Shown: positions 24,093-32,170 of the stretch, one piece after another
How positions within the stretch are numbered: position 1 is the stretch's first letter
Layout of the letters: each line of letters opens with the position of its first letter
Origin: CAYJAD01 sp964372165
GTDB taxonomy: Bacteria > Desulfobacterota > Desulfovibrionia > Desulfovibrionales > Desulfovibrionaceae
DNA length: 39,059 nt
Direction of reading: 5' to 3'
Assembly: GCA_964372165.1 (NCBI GenBank)
Contig: CAYJPT010000004.1
Location: 1-39,059, forward strand
The notes under the pieces: model-generated
Databases searched by the model: none
What the model saw: only the letters and a program-made list of their open reading frames with translations
Told to the model about the DNA's origin: nothing
Made by a program: the position numbers and the translations under genes

Positions 24093-26024
24093 ATGGACTT
24101 AGACCTCAAAGACCCCACCCTAGATGATGATGGTGACGATGATATCATCGAGCTAACTGATATTATTGAAAAAGGTGATGGAAACAAAGCAAGCCCTGAA
24201 GCCATTGAAGAAGGTATTGATAATCTTGTGGGAGATCTTGGTAATACAAGTTCGGCAGCGCCTAATATCCCAAGCGATGCTGAAGCTGATATTGATGCGT
24301 TGCTTGCGCAAATGGACTCCGGTGTTGATTTTACGCAGATAGCAAGTGAACCTGCACCTACATCCAGTTCAGAAACAAATGCAGATGCTGCTACTGGTGA
24401 TCCATCAGATGCAGGCGATATTGATGCCTTGCTTGCGCAAATGGATGCAGGTGTTGATTTTACAGAAATAGCAAGCAATCCAGCGCCTAAGCCCAGCTCC
24501 GATACCAGCTTAGATGCAAATTCAGACTCACCTACTGATGATCTACCAGATACAAGTGATGTAGATGCATTGCTTGCTAGTTTAGATATGCCCCCACAGC
24601 CTGAAAATGGTGCAAAGTCAGCTCCCCTTAGTAGTGATGATGACAGCGCCGCTGATATGGATGCTTTGCTCGAAAGCATTATGGATGAGACACCAGCTAA
24701 ATCTACTGCCCCTAAAGCAGAGCCAAGTCCAGCAAAGGCAGAGCCTAGCTCGGATGCTGCTGATTTGTCAGATCTTGATGCTATGCTAAGTGACCTTGAT
24801 GCCCCTAAAGCAGAGCCAAGTCCAGCAAAGGCAGAGCCTAGTTCGACTGAAGAAAGTGATGATATATTAAATGATTTAGATGAATTAATGCGCTCAGTGG
24901 ATGAAGAAAGTAATACTTCTGTGGAGCAAACCGAAGAGCAAAGTACTGCCGATGCAGATGTTAATTTGGACGATTTGGATGCAGTACTTAATGATATGGA
25001 CTTAAATGAGAATATTGTGTCAGTAGAAGATATAGCAGAAAACTTACTTTCTGATGCGCAAGATCAAAAAGCTACAAAAAGCAGCGAAACTCTTTCTGAT
25101 ACAATTATGGAAGCCGTAAATGTAGTTACAGGCAATATTGACCTTGAGGCAGAAGTAGGGCAAGACACTGGTGCACAAAATGCCACTGAAATAGACGACA
25201 AAGAAATTTCTTCAGTGCTTGATGAAGTTATGACTGCACCGGCTGAAGAAAATGAAGTGATTGAAGATATTTCTGCTATTATAGAAGAGTTACCAGAGGA
25301 AGTAAGTGTTGAACTTGAAAGTGCTAAAGTAGTTGATGATATAGAAACTGCTGTTGATTCATCTAGTTTGGGCGATATTGGTGAGGAAGTTGACTTATCA
25401 ACTCTTGCTGATGACATTGAGAATGTACAATTAGTTGAGCAAGAAGCTATATTAGAGCCTGTATCAGATAGTGAGCTTGCGACACCTCCTGTTGCTGAAC
25501 AAGGCCTGGAAATGGAAAATCCTTCAGACATGCTTGACTTGAAAGAGGATGAAAGTCAAGAAATTAAAGTTGATGAGCAGGTTAATGCAGCTGAGGGTGC
25601 AGAAAATTTTGAGGCTGAGGCTACTAAAATAGATGAAGATATAGTACAAGAAGAGACACCTACAGCAAATGATGATGTAGTCCCAGTAGCATCTGAAGCA
25701 GTAATTGCTGAAAAGAGTAATCTAGAGCTTGAAAAAGTAGATGCTGCTACACCTGCTATTGATATGGAGCAATTACACAAACTTGAGGCTGCCAATAAGG
25801 AGCTGGTTGATAGAGTAGCATACCTTGAAAGGCGTACTGTGAGTTTGGAAAATCAATATAAAATTCAAACAGATCAATATCATATGATCGAGCGCATAGC
25901 ATATCTTGAAGGGCGCATAGCAAGTTTAGAAGATCAACTAGTTAATGATATTGAAAAGTTAGCAGCAAAGGCTGCTGCAAAAGTTATTCGTGAAGAAATT
26001 GCAGCCATGATTTCAGATGGTTAG
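24093..26024 (+). CDS. Long acidic repeat protein with C-terminal coiled coil, unknown function
   Basis: 643 aa, strongly acidic and rich in Asp, Glu, Ala and Ser, with almost no aromatic residues; probably largely disordered. The first half repeats a short motif D-h-D-(A/E)-h-(L/M)-x-x-h-D at about residues 66, 109, 156, 188, 227, 261 and 294 (for example DIDALLAQMD, DVDALLASLD, DLDAVLNDMD). The first two lie in longer repeats that also share GVDFTxIAS, and a Lys/Pro block APKAEPSPAKAEPSS occurs twice (from about 207 and 237). The last 70 residues are heptad-like (RVAYLERRTVSLENQ, RIAYLEGRIASLEDQL) and end in AAAKVIREEIAAMI, so the protein probably oligomerises. There is no signal peptide; AGAGG precedes the ATG. 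I do not recognise the family. The DIDALL words resemble the CheY-docking segment at the FliM N-terminus; this is a hypothesis only. Confidence 0.75.
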   Translation: MDLDLKDPTLDDDGDDDIIELTDIIEKGDGNKASPEAIEEGIDNLVGDLGNTSSAAPNIPSDAEADIDALLAQMDSGVDFTQIASEPAPTSSSETNADAATGDPSDAGDIDALLAQMDAGVDFTEIASNPAPKPSSDTSLDANSDSPTDDLPDTSDVDALLASLDMPPQPENGAKSAPLSSDDDSAADMDALLESIMDETPAKSTAPKAEPSPAKAEPSSDAADLSDLDAMLSDLDAPKAEPSPAKAEPSSTEESDDILNDLDELMRSVDEESNTSVEQTEEQSTADADVNLDDLDAVLNDMDLNENIVSVEDIAENLLSDAQDQKATKSSETLSDTIMEAVNVVTGNIDLEAEVGQDTGAQNATEIDDKEISSVLDEVMTAPAEENEVIEDISAIIEELPEEVSVELESAKVVDDIETAVDSSSLGDIGEEVDLSTLADDIENVQLVEQEAILEPVSDSELATPPVAEQGLEMENPSDMLDLKEDESQEIKVDEQVNAAEGAENFEAEATKIDEDIVQEETPTANDDVVPVASEAVIAEKSNLELEKVDAATPAIDMEQLHKLEAANKELVDRVAYLERRTVSLENQYKIQTDQYHMIERIAYLEGRIASLEDQLVNDIEKLAAKAAAKVIREEIAAMISDG

Positions 26025-26035
26025 AATTATATAAG

Positions 26036-26122
26036 GGGCGGGGACTAAGAGTTTTCGTTTCTTGACCCGCCCGACCAAGCCCATTGTGGGTCGAAGTCAT
26101 TCCCCAAAGGGCGGGGGTTTTT
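26036..26122 (+). promoter_or_regulatory. Possible RNA switch with competing GC-rich stems
   Basis: Three complementary blocks lie in order: GGGCGGGG (26036-26043), CCCGCCC (26066-26072) and GGGCGGGGG (26109-26117), the last followed directly by TTTTT (26118-26122). The middle block can pair with either neighbour but not both. Pairing with the third makes a terminator-like hairpin; pairing with the first would prevent it. A further stem GACC..GCCCA/TGGGTC sits at 26073-26092. The next gene starts within 15 bp of the T-run. Alternatively it is simply the terminator of the preceding gene. Confidence 0.5.
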
Positions 26123-26134
26123 ATGGAGGTTTTG

Positions 26135-26314
26135 GTGGATAGATTGCATAAAGAAGCTTTGCAAGTTGCAAAAGAGTTGGTGGCAAAATTTATTGAAACA
26201 CGTACTATTTCACCCACAAACTTTGCAGAAACATTCCCTGCTGTATATCAAGTTGTGCTATCAACCATTGAAACTCATGCTAAAAAGCAGCAAAACGAGA
26301 GTAGCGGTGAGTGA
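26135..26314 (+). CDS. Small conserved-looking helical protein, possible MucR N-domain-like
   Basis: 59 aa from a GTG at 26135, chosen because GGAGG ends 5 nt upstream; an ATG four codons earlier (26123) overlaps that ribosome site, and would give 63 aa. The body reads as two or three amphipathic helices (LHKEALQVAKELVAKFIE, then FAETFPAVYQVVLSTIE) joined by TRTISPTN, and the tail is charged and probably disordered. The pattern 'E-h-V-x-x-(F/Y)-h ... x-h-(S/P) ... F/L-P-x-h-h-x-x-V' recalls the N-terminal oligomerisation part of MucR/Ros regulators, but the zinc-finger half is absent. I do not assign a function. ubiE begins 61 bp downstream and may be co-transcribed. Confidence 0.6.
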   Translation: MDRLHKEALQVAKELVAKFIETRTISPTNFAETFPAVYQVVLSTIETHAKKQQNESSGE

Positions 26315-26375
26315 AAAAATAACCAATTTGCATAAGCTACTTGAGGTTTATTGCAGGCTATTGCGGTGTAAATAA

Positions 26376-27095
26376 ATGACCCCACCAAAGAAAGATACTT
26401 CTAGCAGTATATCGGCTATGTTTGGGCGTATTGCGCCTTGGTATGATGCAATTAATACTGTTTTAAGCCTAGGTATAGATCGAGCTTGGCGCAATAGGTT
26501 GGTACGCGAGGTGCGTTTATTTCGCACAGGACGTGTGCTTGACCTAGCCGCCGGCACGTTAAAAGTTTCGCATGCATTAAATCGTAAATATCCTACAGCT
26601 TACATACCTGCAATGGATTTTTGTCCACCCATGCTCATGCATGGAAAAAAGAAATTGCGCTCACAGCAAGCTAAATTAATACGCCCTGTAGGTGCCGATG
26701 CTCGTTGCTTACCACTTAAAGATGCAAGTGTTGATGCCATAACAATGGCCTTTGGCATAAGAAATGTTGCTGAACGCAAACAAGCTTTTGAGGAGATGCA
26801 ACGTGTTCTTGTGCCCGGAGGACGAGCTTGTATTTTGGAATTTGGTTCAGGTAAAAATAAAATTTTAGGTGGATTATATAATTTTTATCTAAATTATATT
26901 TTGCCACGTATTGGCAACATGGTCTCAGGCGACGACAGTGCCTACACATACCTTGCAAAGACTATTTGTCAATTTCCGACAGCTGTAGCACTTGAGGAGG
27001 AGATGCGTAGTGCAGGCTTTAATGCAGCCTGGCATATACCGTTAAGTTTTGGAATTGTGTGTATACATATTGCAGAAAAGGGCAGAGCTGATTAA
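26376..27095 (+). CDS. ubiE: UbiE/MenG menaquinone methyltransferase
   Basis: SAM-dependent C-methyltransferase of 239 aa that methylates demethylmenaquinol in the last step of menaquinone synthesis. Motifs: MFGRIAPWYDAINTVLSLGID at the N-terminus (family signature), RVLDLAAGTLKVSHAL (SAM motif I, with Leu-Lys where many UbiE have Gly-Asp), DFCPPML, GADARCLPLKDASVDAITMAFGIRNV, and VLVPGGRACILEFG. A polyprenyl diphosphate synthase lies downstream at 27804, consistent with quinone supply. The ribosome site is weak (GCGGTG about 8 nt upstream). Its last 4 bp overlap the end of the convergent DUF2065 gene. Confidence 0.92.
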   Translation: MTPPKKDTSSSISAMFGRIAPWYDAINTVLSLGIDRAWRNRLVREVRLFRTGRVLDLAAGTLKVSHALNRKYPTAYIPAMDFCPPMLMHGKKKLRSQQAKLIRPVGADARCLPLKDASVDAITMAFGIRNVAERKQAFEEMQRVLVPGGRACILEFGSGKNKILGGLYNFYLNYILPRIGNMVSGDDSAYTYLAKTICQFPTAVALEEEMRSAGFNAAWHIPLSFGIVCIHIAEKGRAD

Positions 27096-27289
27096 CCACG
27101 CACCAACCAAACAATAAATAAACCAAGAGCAATGCCCAAAACACCCATGAATCGTAATTGAGTTGTGGGTGATATTGACATTAAAAGCATAGTCTTACGC
27201 ATTGCTTCAGGAAAAAGCGCCCAAGGTAAACCCTCTATTACAAAGGCTAACCCAAGGGCTATGAAAAACAGTTCTAAATCAAAATTCAT
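27092..27289 (-). CDS. DUF2065 (YjeT-like) small membrane protein
   Basis: 65 aa from the ATG at 27289 (a GTG eight codons upstream is possible; neither has a good ribosome site). Two hydrophobic helices: FFIALGLAFVIEGLPWALF and GVLGIALGLFIVWLV, joined by PEAMRKTMLLMSISPTTQLRFM. The EGLPWALFPEAMRK segment and the helix-loop-helix plan match the YjeT/DUF2065 family of inner-membrane proteins, whose role is unknown. It converges on ubiE and overlaps it by 4 bp. The 514-bp stretch 27290-27803 upstream of it contains repeats C2 and A2 and no other gene. Confidence 0.85.
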   Translation of the reverse strand: MNFDLELFFIALGLAFVIEGLPWALFPEAMRKTMLLMSISPTTQLRFMGVLGIALGLFIVWLVRG

Positions 27290-27349
27290 GGTGCATGTTG
27301 AATGAAAAAGCACTGTTTGTAAAGAAATAATAAAATATTAGTAGTGCAT

Positions 27350-27697
27350 TCACGTGATTTTGATTTGTAGCTATGATTAAGAAAGTTTAGTTTTTTATGC
27401 GTGCGTAGAGCACTTGAGGAAACGCTGATTAAATCAACAAGTCAAAAAACATATTGTGCGCTTCCTTGCAAAGTAGGCAATTGTGCCTACTATGTACGCC
27501 GTATGAGAGCAAAAAACCACGCTTTTTTGCGTACCACAGGGCGAATGAAAGCAGTGTGCCTTTCTGATTTATTCTGTTTGCAAAATAAATCAGCATTTTC
27601 TTAAGAAAGGTTTTTTGGGCAATTTGCTATAACGGAGCAATGCATAGGTGCTGCAACACGAAAAAAAATTTGCCAAAGTTGCTCTGCATATACAAAT
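27350..27697 (-). repeat. Family C repeat element (C2), interrupted by a family A element
   Basis: The minus strand of 27606-27697 (TTTGTATATGCAGAGCAAC, GTTGCAGCACCTATG, TTGCTCCGT) followed by the minus strand of 27350-27413 (GTGCTCTACGCACGC, AAAAAACTAAACTTTCTTAA, ATAGCTACAAATCAA) reconstructs an element colinear with C1 at 23150-23302. Between the two halves lies the family A copy at 27414-27605. Confidence 0.8.
27414..27605 (+). mobile_element. Family A miniature element (A2), inserted in C2
   Basis: About 190 bp, roughly 90% identical by eye to the 184-bp unit at 38638. Outer ends GGAAACGCTGATT and AATCAGCATTTTC are near-perfect inverted repeats. Flanks are TTGA on the left and TTAA on the right, a possible degenerate 4-bp target duplication or a TA-centred site. 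Internal hairpins include CAAAGTAGGC/GCCTACTATG and a GCAAAAAAC/GCTTTTTTGC pair. The open frame across it (27401-27604) has no ribosome site and is not conserved between copies, so it is not coding. Size, inverted ends and the clean interruption of C2 are those of a non-autonomous miniature transposable element. Confidence 0.75.
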
Positions 27698-27803
27698 AGT
27701 TAAAAAGAGATAATAATTTTTTAATTAAATTAGAATGTTGTAATAGTACATGCTGTTAGAATATAGTTTAATAAGTTTATAACAACCAACATGAATACAA
27801 AAT

Positions 27804-28760
27804 ATGAAACAAAGATTACATGAAGAATTAGTACCTATTGAAGAAGCCTTAAACCATGCCGTGCAGGCTTTGCCAGGAGCAGTAAAACCTATTGCAAACC
27901 ATATATTTACTGCAGGTGGTAAACGCTTGCGCCCATTTTTAACCGTGCTTATGGCAAGACTTTTGGGATATAAGGGGCAGGATATTTATACTTTGGCAAT
28001 AAGTATGGAGATGCTTCATGCTGCAACATTATTACATGATGATGTACTTGATGATGCAAATACCAGAAGAGGTCAAAAAACAGCGCATAATGTTTTTGAT
28101 ATTACCAGTACCATCTTAGCCGGAGATGCAATTTTAGCTTCAGCTAATGCCATAGTTGCAAGTTTTGATGATGCTAGGCTTTGCCATTGTTTTGCTGAAG
28201 CTACCCAATTTACAGCCAATGGTGAAATTTTAGAAATTCAATATCTACGTTCGCTTGAACAAAAAGAAAATATATATAATGAAATTATATTAGGTAAGAC
28301 TGCATGGCTTTTACGTGCGTCATGTGTGCTTGGTGCTTTGCGCGCCAAAGCTTCACAAGAGCAGTTGGCGCATGTGGCTACTTATGGGCAAGAGCTTGGT
28401 ATAGCATTTCAATTGGTGGATGATGCTTTGGATTTTGCACCACAAGAAATAACGGGAAAACCCACCGGTGGTGATTTGCGAGAGGGTAAACTTACTCCTC
28501 CGGTACGTTTTTATCGTGAAAGTCTTAGTGGAAGTGAACGGACAAAATTTGATGTAGCTTTTACGCAAGGGACATTTTCACTTGACGATGCAAAGCAAAT
28601 TGGTGCAGAAATTTGTCGCCTTGGCTTTGATAGCAAAACAAGAAAGCTGGCAGATAGTTCCATTGTCAAAGCTATGGCAGCGCTTGAGCATTTACCCAAT
28701 GGACCAGAAAAAAATGTTTTGCAAGAAATGACTATTTATGTGCAACAAAGAGAAAAATAA
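27804..28760 (+). CDS. Polyprenyl diphosphate synthase (trans-isoprenyl synthase)
   Basis: 318 aa, family-standard length. It condenses isopentenyl diphosphate units onto an allylic diphosphate to make the quinone side chain. Signatures: GGKRLRPFL (residues 39-47), first Asp-rich motif LLHDDVLDDANTRRG (76-90), GDAILA, KTAWLL, and second Asp-rich motif FQLVDDALDF (about 202-211) followed by GKPTGGDLREGKLTPP. The bulky residues before the first motif (MEMLHAATL) fit a long-chain (heptaprenyl or octaprenyl) enzyme of the IspB/HepT group; chain length is inferred. The ribosome site is poor. With ubiE at 26376 it makes up part of the menaquinone route. Confidence 0.9.
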   Translation: MKQRLHEELVPIEEALNHAVQALPGAVKPIANHIFTAGGKRLRPFLTVLMARLLGYKGQDIYTLAISMEMLHAATLLHDDVLDDANTRRGQKTAHNVFDITSTILAGDAILASANAIVASFDDARLCHCFAEATQFTANGEILEIQYLRSLEQKENIYNEIILGKTAWLLRASCVLGALRAKASQEQLAHVATYGQELGIAFQLVDDALDFAPQEITGKPTGGDLREGKLTPPVRFYRESLSGSERTKFDVAFTQGTFSLDDAKQIGAEICRLGFDSKTRKLADSSIVKAMAALEHLPNGPEKNVLQEMTIYVQQREK

Positions 28761-28905
28761 ATTTGAGAAAATTATAAATTCTCAAATTAGGACAATGTCT
28801 ACTTAGCTTGCCATAAATTGTGTGATAAAAAACATTTTAATTAGATATAATTACGATTAATATTAAAATTTTATTTTTAAGTTTGAATAAATTATGGAGT
28901 GTGCC

Positions 28906-31900
28906 ATGTTGTATCGTATTGAAGCAGGTTTGCTTGCGCATATTGAAGATACTGTCGGTAAAAAAACTGCCATGCATATTGCTAAGGCATTGGATATTAA
29001 ACTTGCATCTGTCTACCAAGTAAAAGTTTTTACAGTTGATGGATTAAATATGCAAGAAGTGCAAAGGCTTGTGACAGAAGCTGTATGGCATGACCCTGTA
29101 ATGCAAAGAGCAAGTCTTGAGCCACTACCATTAAGTGAAGATAGAAAAGAAGATTTTATTTTAGAAGTTGGATTTCGCCCTGGAGTGACAGATAATGAAG
29201 CACGTACAGCACGAGATACAGCGGCTATGGTTTTACGAAAAAATCGAGCAGATTTAAATGTATATACCTCTATTCAATATCGTTTGGTAGCAAGTGTCGA
29301 GCAAAGCTTAAACTTAGAACAAGTAGAAAATATAGCACGTAATTTATTGTGCAATGAACTAATTCAGCGCTATCGTATTAAAAGCCGCGCCCAATGGGAA
29401 GCAGCACCAGGTTTTGAGCCGCAAGCTGCGCAAGTAACAGGTACAGCATGTGATGATGTAAGCATTGTAACATTATCTAAAATGGATGATGAAGCTATGC
29501 TACAAATTAGTAAAGACAATACACTGGCTTTAAGTTTAGAAGAAATGCAAGCCATACGAGCATATTTTCAAAATGCTGATGTGCAAGCAGAACGAGCACA
29601 ATTTGGTTTGCCAGCTGATCCCACTGATGCTGAGCTTGAAGTACTTGCTCAAACTTGGTCGGAACATTGTAAGCACAAGATTTTTGCTTCAAAAATTGAC
29701 TATAGCAATGCCGAAACTGGTAAGAGTGAAAGTGTTGATAATATTTATAAGAGCTATATTCGTGATGCTACGGCAATCATACGCGCACGTTTAGGAAAAC
29801 AAGATTTTTGTAGATCTGTTTTTAAAGATAATGCCGGAGTAATTTCTTTTATTGGTGCGTATGATGCTTGTATTAAAGTAGAAACTCATAATAGCCCCTC
29901 TGCACTTGACCCATATGGTGGCGCATTGACAGGTATTGTAGGGGTTAACCGTGACCCTATGGGTACAGGTATGGGAGCGGAGTTAGTATGTAACACTGAC
30001 GTTTTTTGTTTTGCCTCTCCTTTTCATAATGAGCAGTTACCTCCAAGACTTCTACATCCACGTCGTGTACTTGAAGGTGTGCGTGAAGGTGTGGAACATG
30101 GTGGCAATAAATCTGGTGTGCCCACGGTAAATGGTTCTTTGGTGTTTGATGAAAGATTTTTAGGTAAACCATTGGTATATTGTGGAACTGTAGGCATTAT
30201 TCCCACAGAGGTCGCCGGTAAACCAGGCTTTGAAAAAAAGGCCCAAGTGGGTGATTATATAGTGATGGTTGGCGGCCGAATAGGCAAAGATGGCATACAT
30301 GGAGCAACCTTTTCGTCAGAAGAATTGCACGAAGGCTCACCGGCTACTGCAGTACAAATAGGTGACCCCATAACTCAACGTAAAATGTATGATTGCATAA
30401 TGCGTGCACGTGACCTTGGTCTTTATAATGCCATTACAGATAATGGTGCCGGTGGTCTTTCTTCATCAGTTGGTGAAATGGCAGAAGACACTGGCGGCTG
30501 TATTCTTGATCTTGCCAAAGCTCCATTAAAGTATGATGGTTTGCAGCCTTGGGAAATTTTAATTTCAGAAGCACAAGAGCGCATGACGCTTGCTGTACCT
30601 GCAAAGCATTTAGAAGCATTTTTAGAGCTTGCAAGGGTCATGGATGTTGAAGCAACAGCCCTTGGGCAATATACCGATAGTGGATATTTTCATATCTGTT
30701 ATGGGGAAAAAGTCGTTGCCCATTTGCATATGGATTTTATGCATGATGGTGTACCCCAAATGCAGTTACGTGCGCATTGGCAAGCCCCAGTTCATGAGGA
30801 TAACCGTATAGAAATAAAGGATACTGATATAGGATCCTTACTTAAAAAATTATTGGGCCGTTTAAATATTTGTTCAAAAGAATATATTATCCGTCAATAT
30901 GACCATGAAGTGCGTGGTGGCAGTGTAATTAAGCCCTTAGTGGGGGTTTTGCGTGATGGACCATCCGATGCAGGTGTCATTCGTCCTGTGCTTGAGTCAG
31001 ACGCAGGACTTGTAATTGCTCATGGTATTTGTCCAAAATTTAGTGATTATGATACTTATTGGATGATGGCTAATGCTATGGATGAAGCCATACGTAATGC
31101 TGTTGCAGTTGGTGCAAATCCAAGACATTTAGCAGGGGTGGATAATTTTTGCTGGTGCGATCCTGTACAATCAGAAAAAACTCCTGACGGACATTATAAA
31201 TTAGCCCAATTAGTGCGTGCTTGTAAGGCACTTTTACATTTTGCTTTAGCCTATGGTGTGCCATGTGTTTCCGGTAAGGATTCCATGAAAAATGACTATA
31301 CCGGTGGTGGAGAAAAAATATCAATTCCTCCTACGGTATTATTTTCTGTGCTTGGAGTTATTGAAAATGTAACACGCACCCAAACCTCAGATTTTAAAAA
31401 AGCTGGCGAACATATTTTTCTTCTTGGGGCAACAGGGCGGGACATGGCAGGCTCAGAAGTGGCAACAGAACTTAAAATAAGTTGCAACACTGTCCCTACA
31501 GTTGATGTATTAACAGCAAAAACTCGTTACGAGAGATTACATCATGCCATTTATGAGCGTGTTGTATCAGCTTGTCATGATTTATCTGATGGCGGCTTAG
31601 GTGTTGCATTAGCAGAAATGTGCATTGGTGGACGACTTGGCGCTGAAATTAACCTTGAATCTGTTCCAACTATTGGAGATTTAACATTAGCAGAAATTCT
31701 TTTTAGTGAGAGTGCCAGTAGATTGCTAGTTAGTGTGCCAGAAAATAAAGTTAGCGCATTTAAAAGTTATATGCGAGGTACTTTATTTGCTCATATTGGT
31801 TGTGTTACTAATGATGGTGCTCTTAGTATCAAAAATGGACAAAGCACTATATGTAAAGAGCAAGTTTCTGACTTGACCTATGCTTTTAAGAACACTCTTG

Positions 31901-31908
31901 ATTGGTAA
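28906..31908 (+). CDS. purL: Phosphoribosylformylglycinamidine synthase, PurS-PurL fusion
   Basis: 1000 aa. Converts FGAR to FGAM with ATP and ammonia in purine synthesis. Residues about 1-150 look like two PurS-type ferredoxin folds (VYQVKVFTVDGLNMQEVQRLV, FILEVGFRPGVTDNEARTA); the synthetase core follows with WSEHCKHK (about 251-258), ETHNSPSALDPYGGALTGIVG, TDNGAGGLSSSVGEMAE, VSGKDSMKNDY and CHDLSDGGLGVALAEM. The protein ends soon after the core (LDW), so the C-terminal glutaminase of the 1300-residue enterobacterial enzyme is missing; a separate PurQ must supply ammonia and is not in this window. The ATG at 28906 is chosen because GGAG lies 7 nt upstream; an ATG four codons earlier overlaps that site. 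Confidence 0.93.
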   Translation: MLYRIEAGLLAHIEDTVGKKTAMHIAKALDIKLASVYQVKVFTVDGLNMQEVQRLVTEAVWHDPVMQRASLEPLPLSEDRKEDFILEVGFRPGVTDNEARTARDTAAMVLRKNRADLNVYTSIQYRLVASVEQSLNLEQVENIARNLLCNELIQRYRIKSRAQWEAAPGFEPQAAQVTGTACDDVSIVTLSKMDDEAMLQISKDNTLALSLEEMQAIRAYFQNADVQAERAQFGLPADPTDAELEVLAQTWSEHCKHKIFASKIDYSNAETGKSESVDNIYKSYIRDATAIIRARLGKQDFCRSVFKDNAGVISFIGAYDACIKVETHNSPSALDPYGGALTGIVGVNRDPMGTGMGAELVCNTDVFCFASPFHNEQLPPRLLHPRRVLEGVREGVEHGGNKSGVPTVNGSLVFDERFLGKPLVYCGTVGIIPTEVAGKPGFEKKAQVGDYIVMVGGRIGKDGIHGATFSSEELHEGSPATAVQIGDPITQRKMYDCIMRARDLGLYNAITDNGAGGLSSSVGEMAEDTGGCILDLAKAPLKYDGLQPWEILISEAQERMTLAVPAKHLEAFLELARVMDVEATALGQYTDSGYFHICYGEKVVAHLHMDFMHDGVPQMQLRAHWQAPVHEDNRIEIKDTDIGSLLKKLLGRLNICSKEYIIRQYDHEVRGGSVIKPLVGVLRDGPSDAGVIRPVLESDAGLVIAHGICPKFSDYDTYWMMANAMDEAIRNAVAVGANPRHLAGVDNFCWCDPVQSEKTPDGHYKLAQLVRACKALLHFALAYGVPCVSGKDSMKNDYTGGGEKISIPPTVLFSVLGVIENVTRTQTSDFKKAGEHIFLLGATGRDMAGSEVATELKISCNTVPTVDVLTAKTRYERLHHAIYERVVSACHDLSDGGLGVALAEMCIGGRLGAEINLESVPTIGDLTLAEILFSESASRLLVSVPENKVSAFKSYMRGTLFAHIGCVTNDGALSIKNGQSTICKEQVSDLTYAFKNTLDW

Positions 31909-31949
31909 AAAATAAAATATTTTAAAAAAATTAAAAAAATATTTTTTGT

Positions 31950-31985
31950 AATGCGCTGAAAAATAGTTAATTTTTTCAGCGCATT
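31950..31985. terminator. Terminator after purL
   Basis: AATGCGCTGAAAAA pairs with TTTTTTCAGCGCATT around a short AT loop. The A and T tracts in the arms make it usable in both directions. Confidence 0.85.
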
Positions 31986-32061
31986 ATTGATAATAGAAAA
32001 GTTTAATTAATGAATTTACATTTTTTTTTAAATAAAGTACTTACTTTTTTTAATTTTATCA

Positions 32062-32092
32062 TTGACAGAAGTACAAAAGGGTGTTTTATATA
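32062..32092 (+). promoter_or_regulatory. Promoter of the RRM protein gene
   Basis: TTGACA at 32062-32067 with TTTATA or TATATA 17 or 19 bp downstream, giving a leader of about 75 nt. Confidence 0.5.
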
Positions 32093-32109
32093 CTTCAGTG
32101 CCGCGTAAT

Positions 32110-32125
32110 GGCAAAAGGTTTTGCC
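32110..32125 (+). promoter_or_regulatory. Perfect leader hairpin of the RRM protein gene
   Basis: GGCAAAA and TTTTGCC form a 7-bp perfect stem around GG inside the predicted 5' leader, about 45 nt before the start codon. Small RRM proteins are often cold-regulated or autoregulated through their leaders; a role here is a guess. Confidence 0.4.
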
Positions 32126-32170
32126 AGAGATCTTGTCGCGGGTTTATTGCAATTTTTTGAGAGGTTTTTC

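Noticed and set aside
24032..24679. A long Ser/Ala-rich minus-strand frame opposite the acidic protein
   Set aside because: It is the antisense shadow of the Asp/Ala codons of the acidic protein, and the sense strand has the promoter, ribosome site and coiled-coil.
27401..27604. A 67-aa open frame
   Set aside because: It lies wholly inside and at the edge of the family A insertion, has no ribosome site and no protein-like composition.
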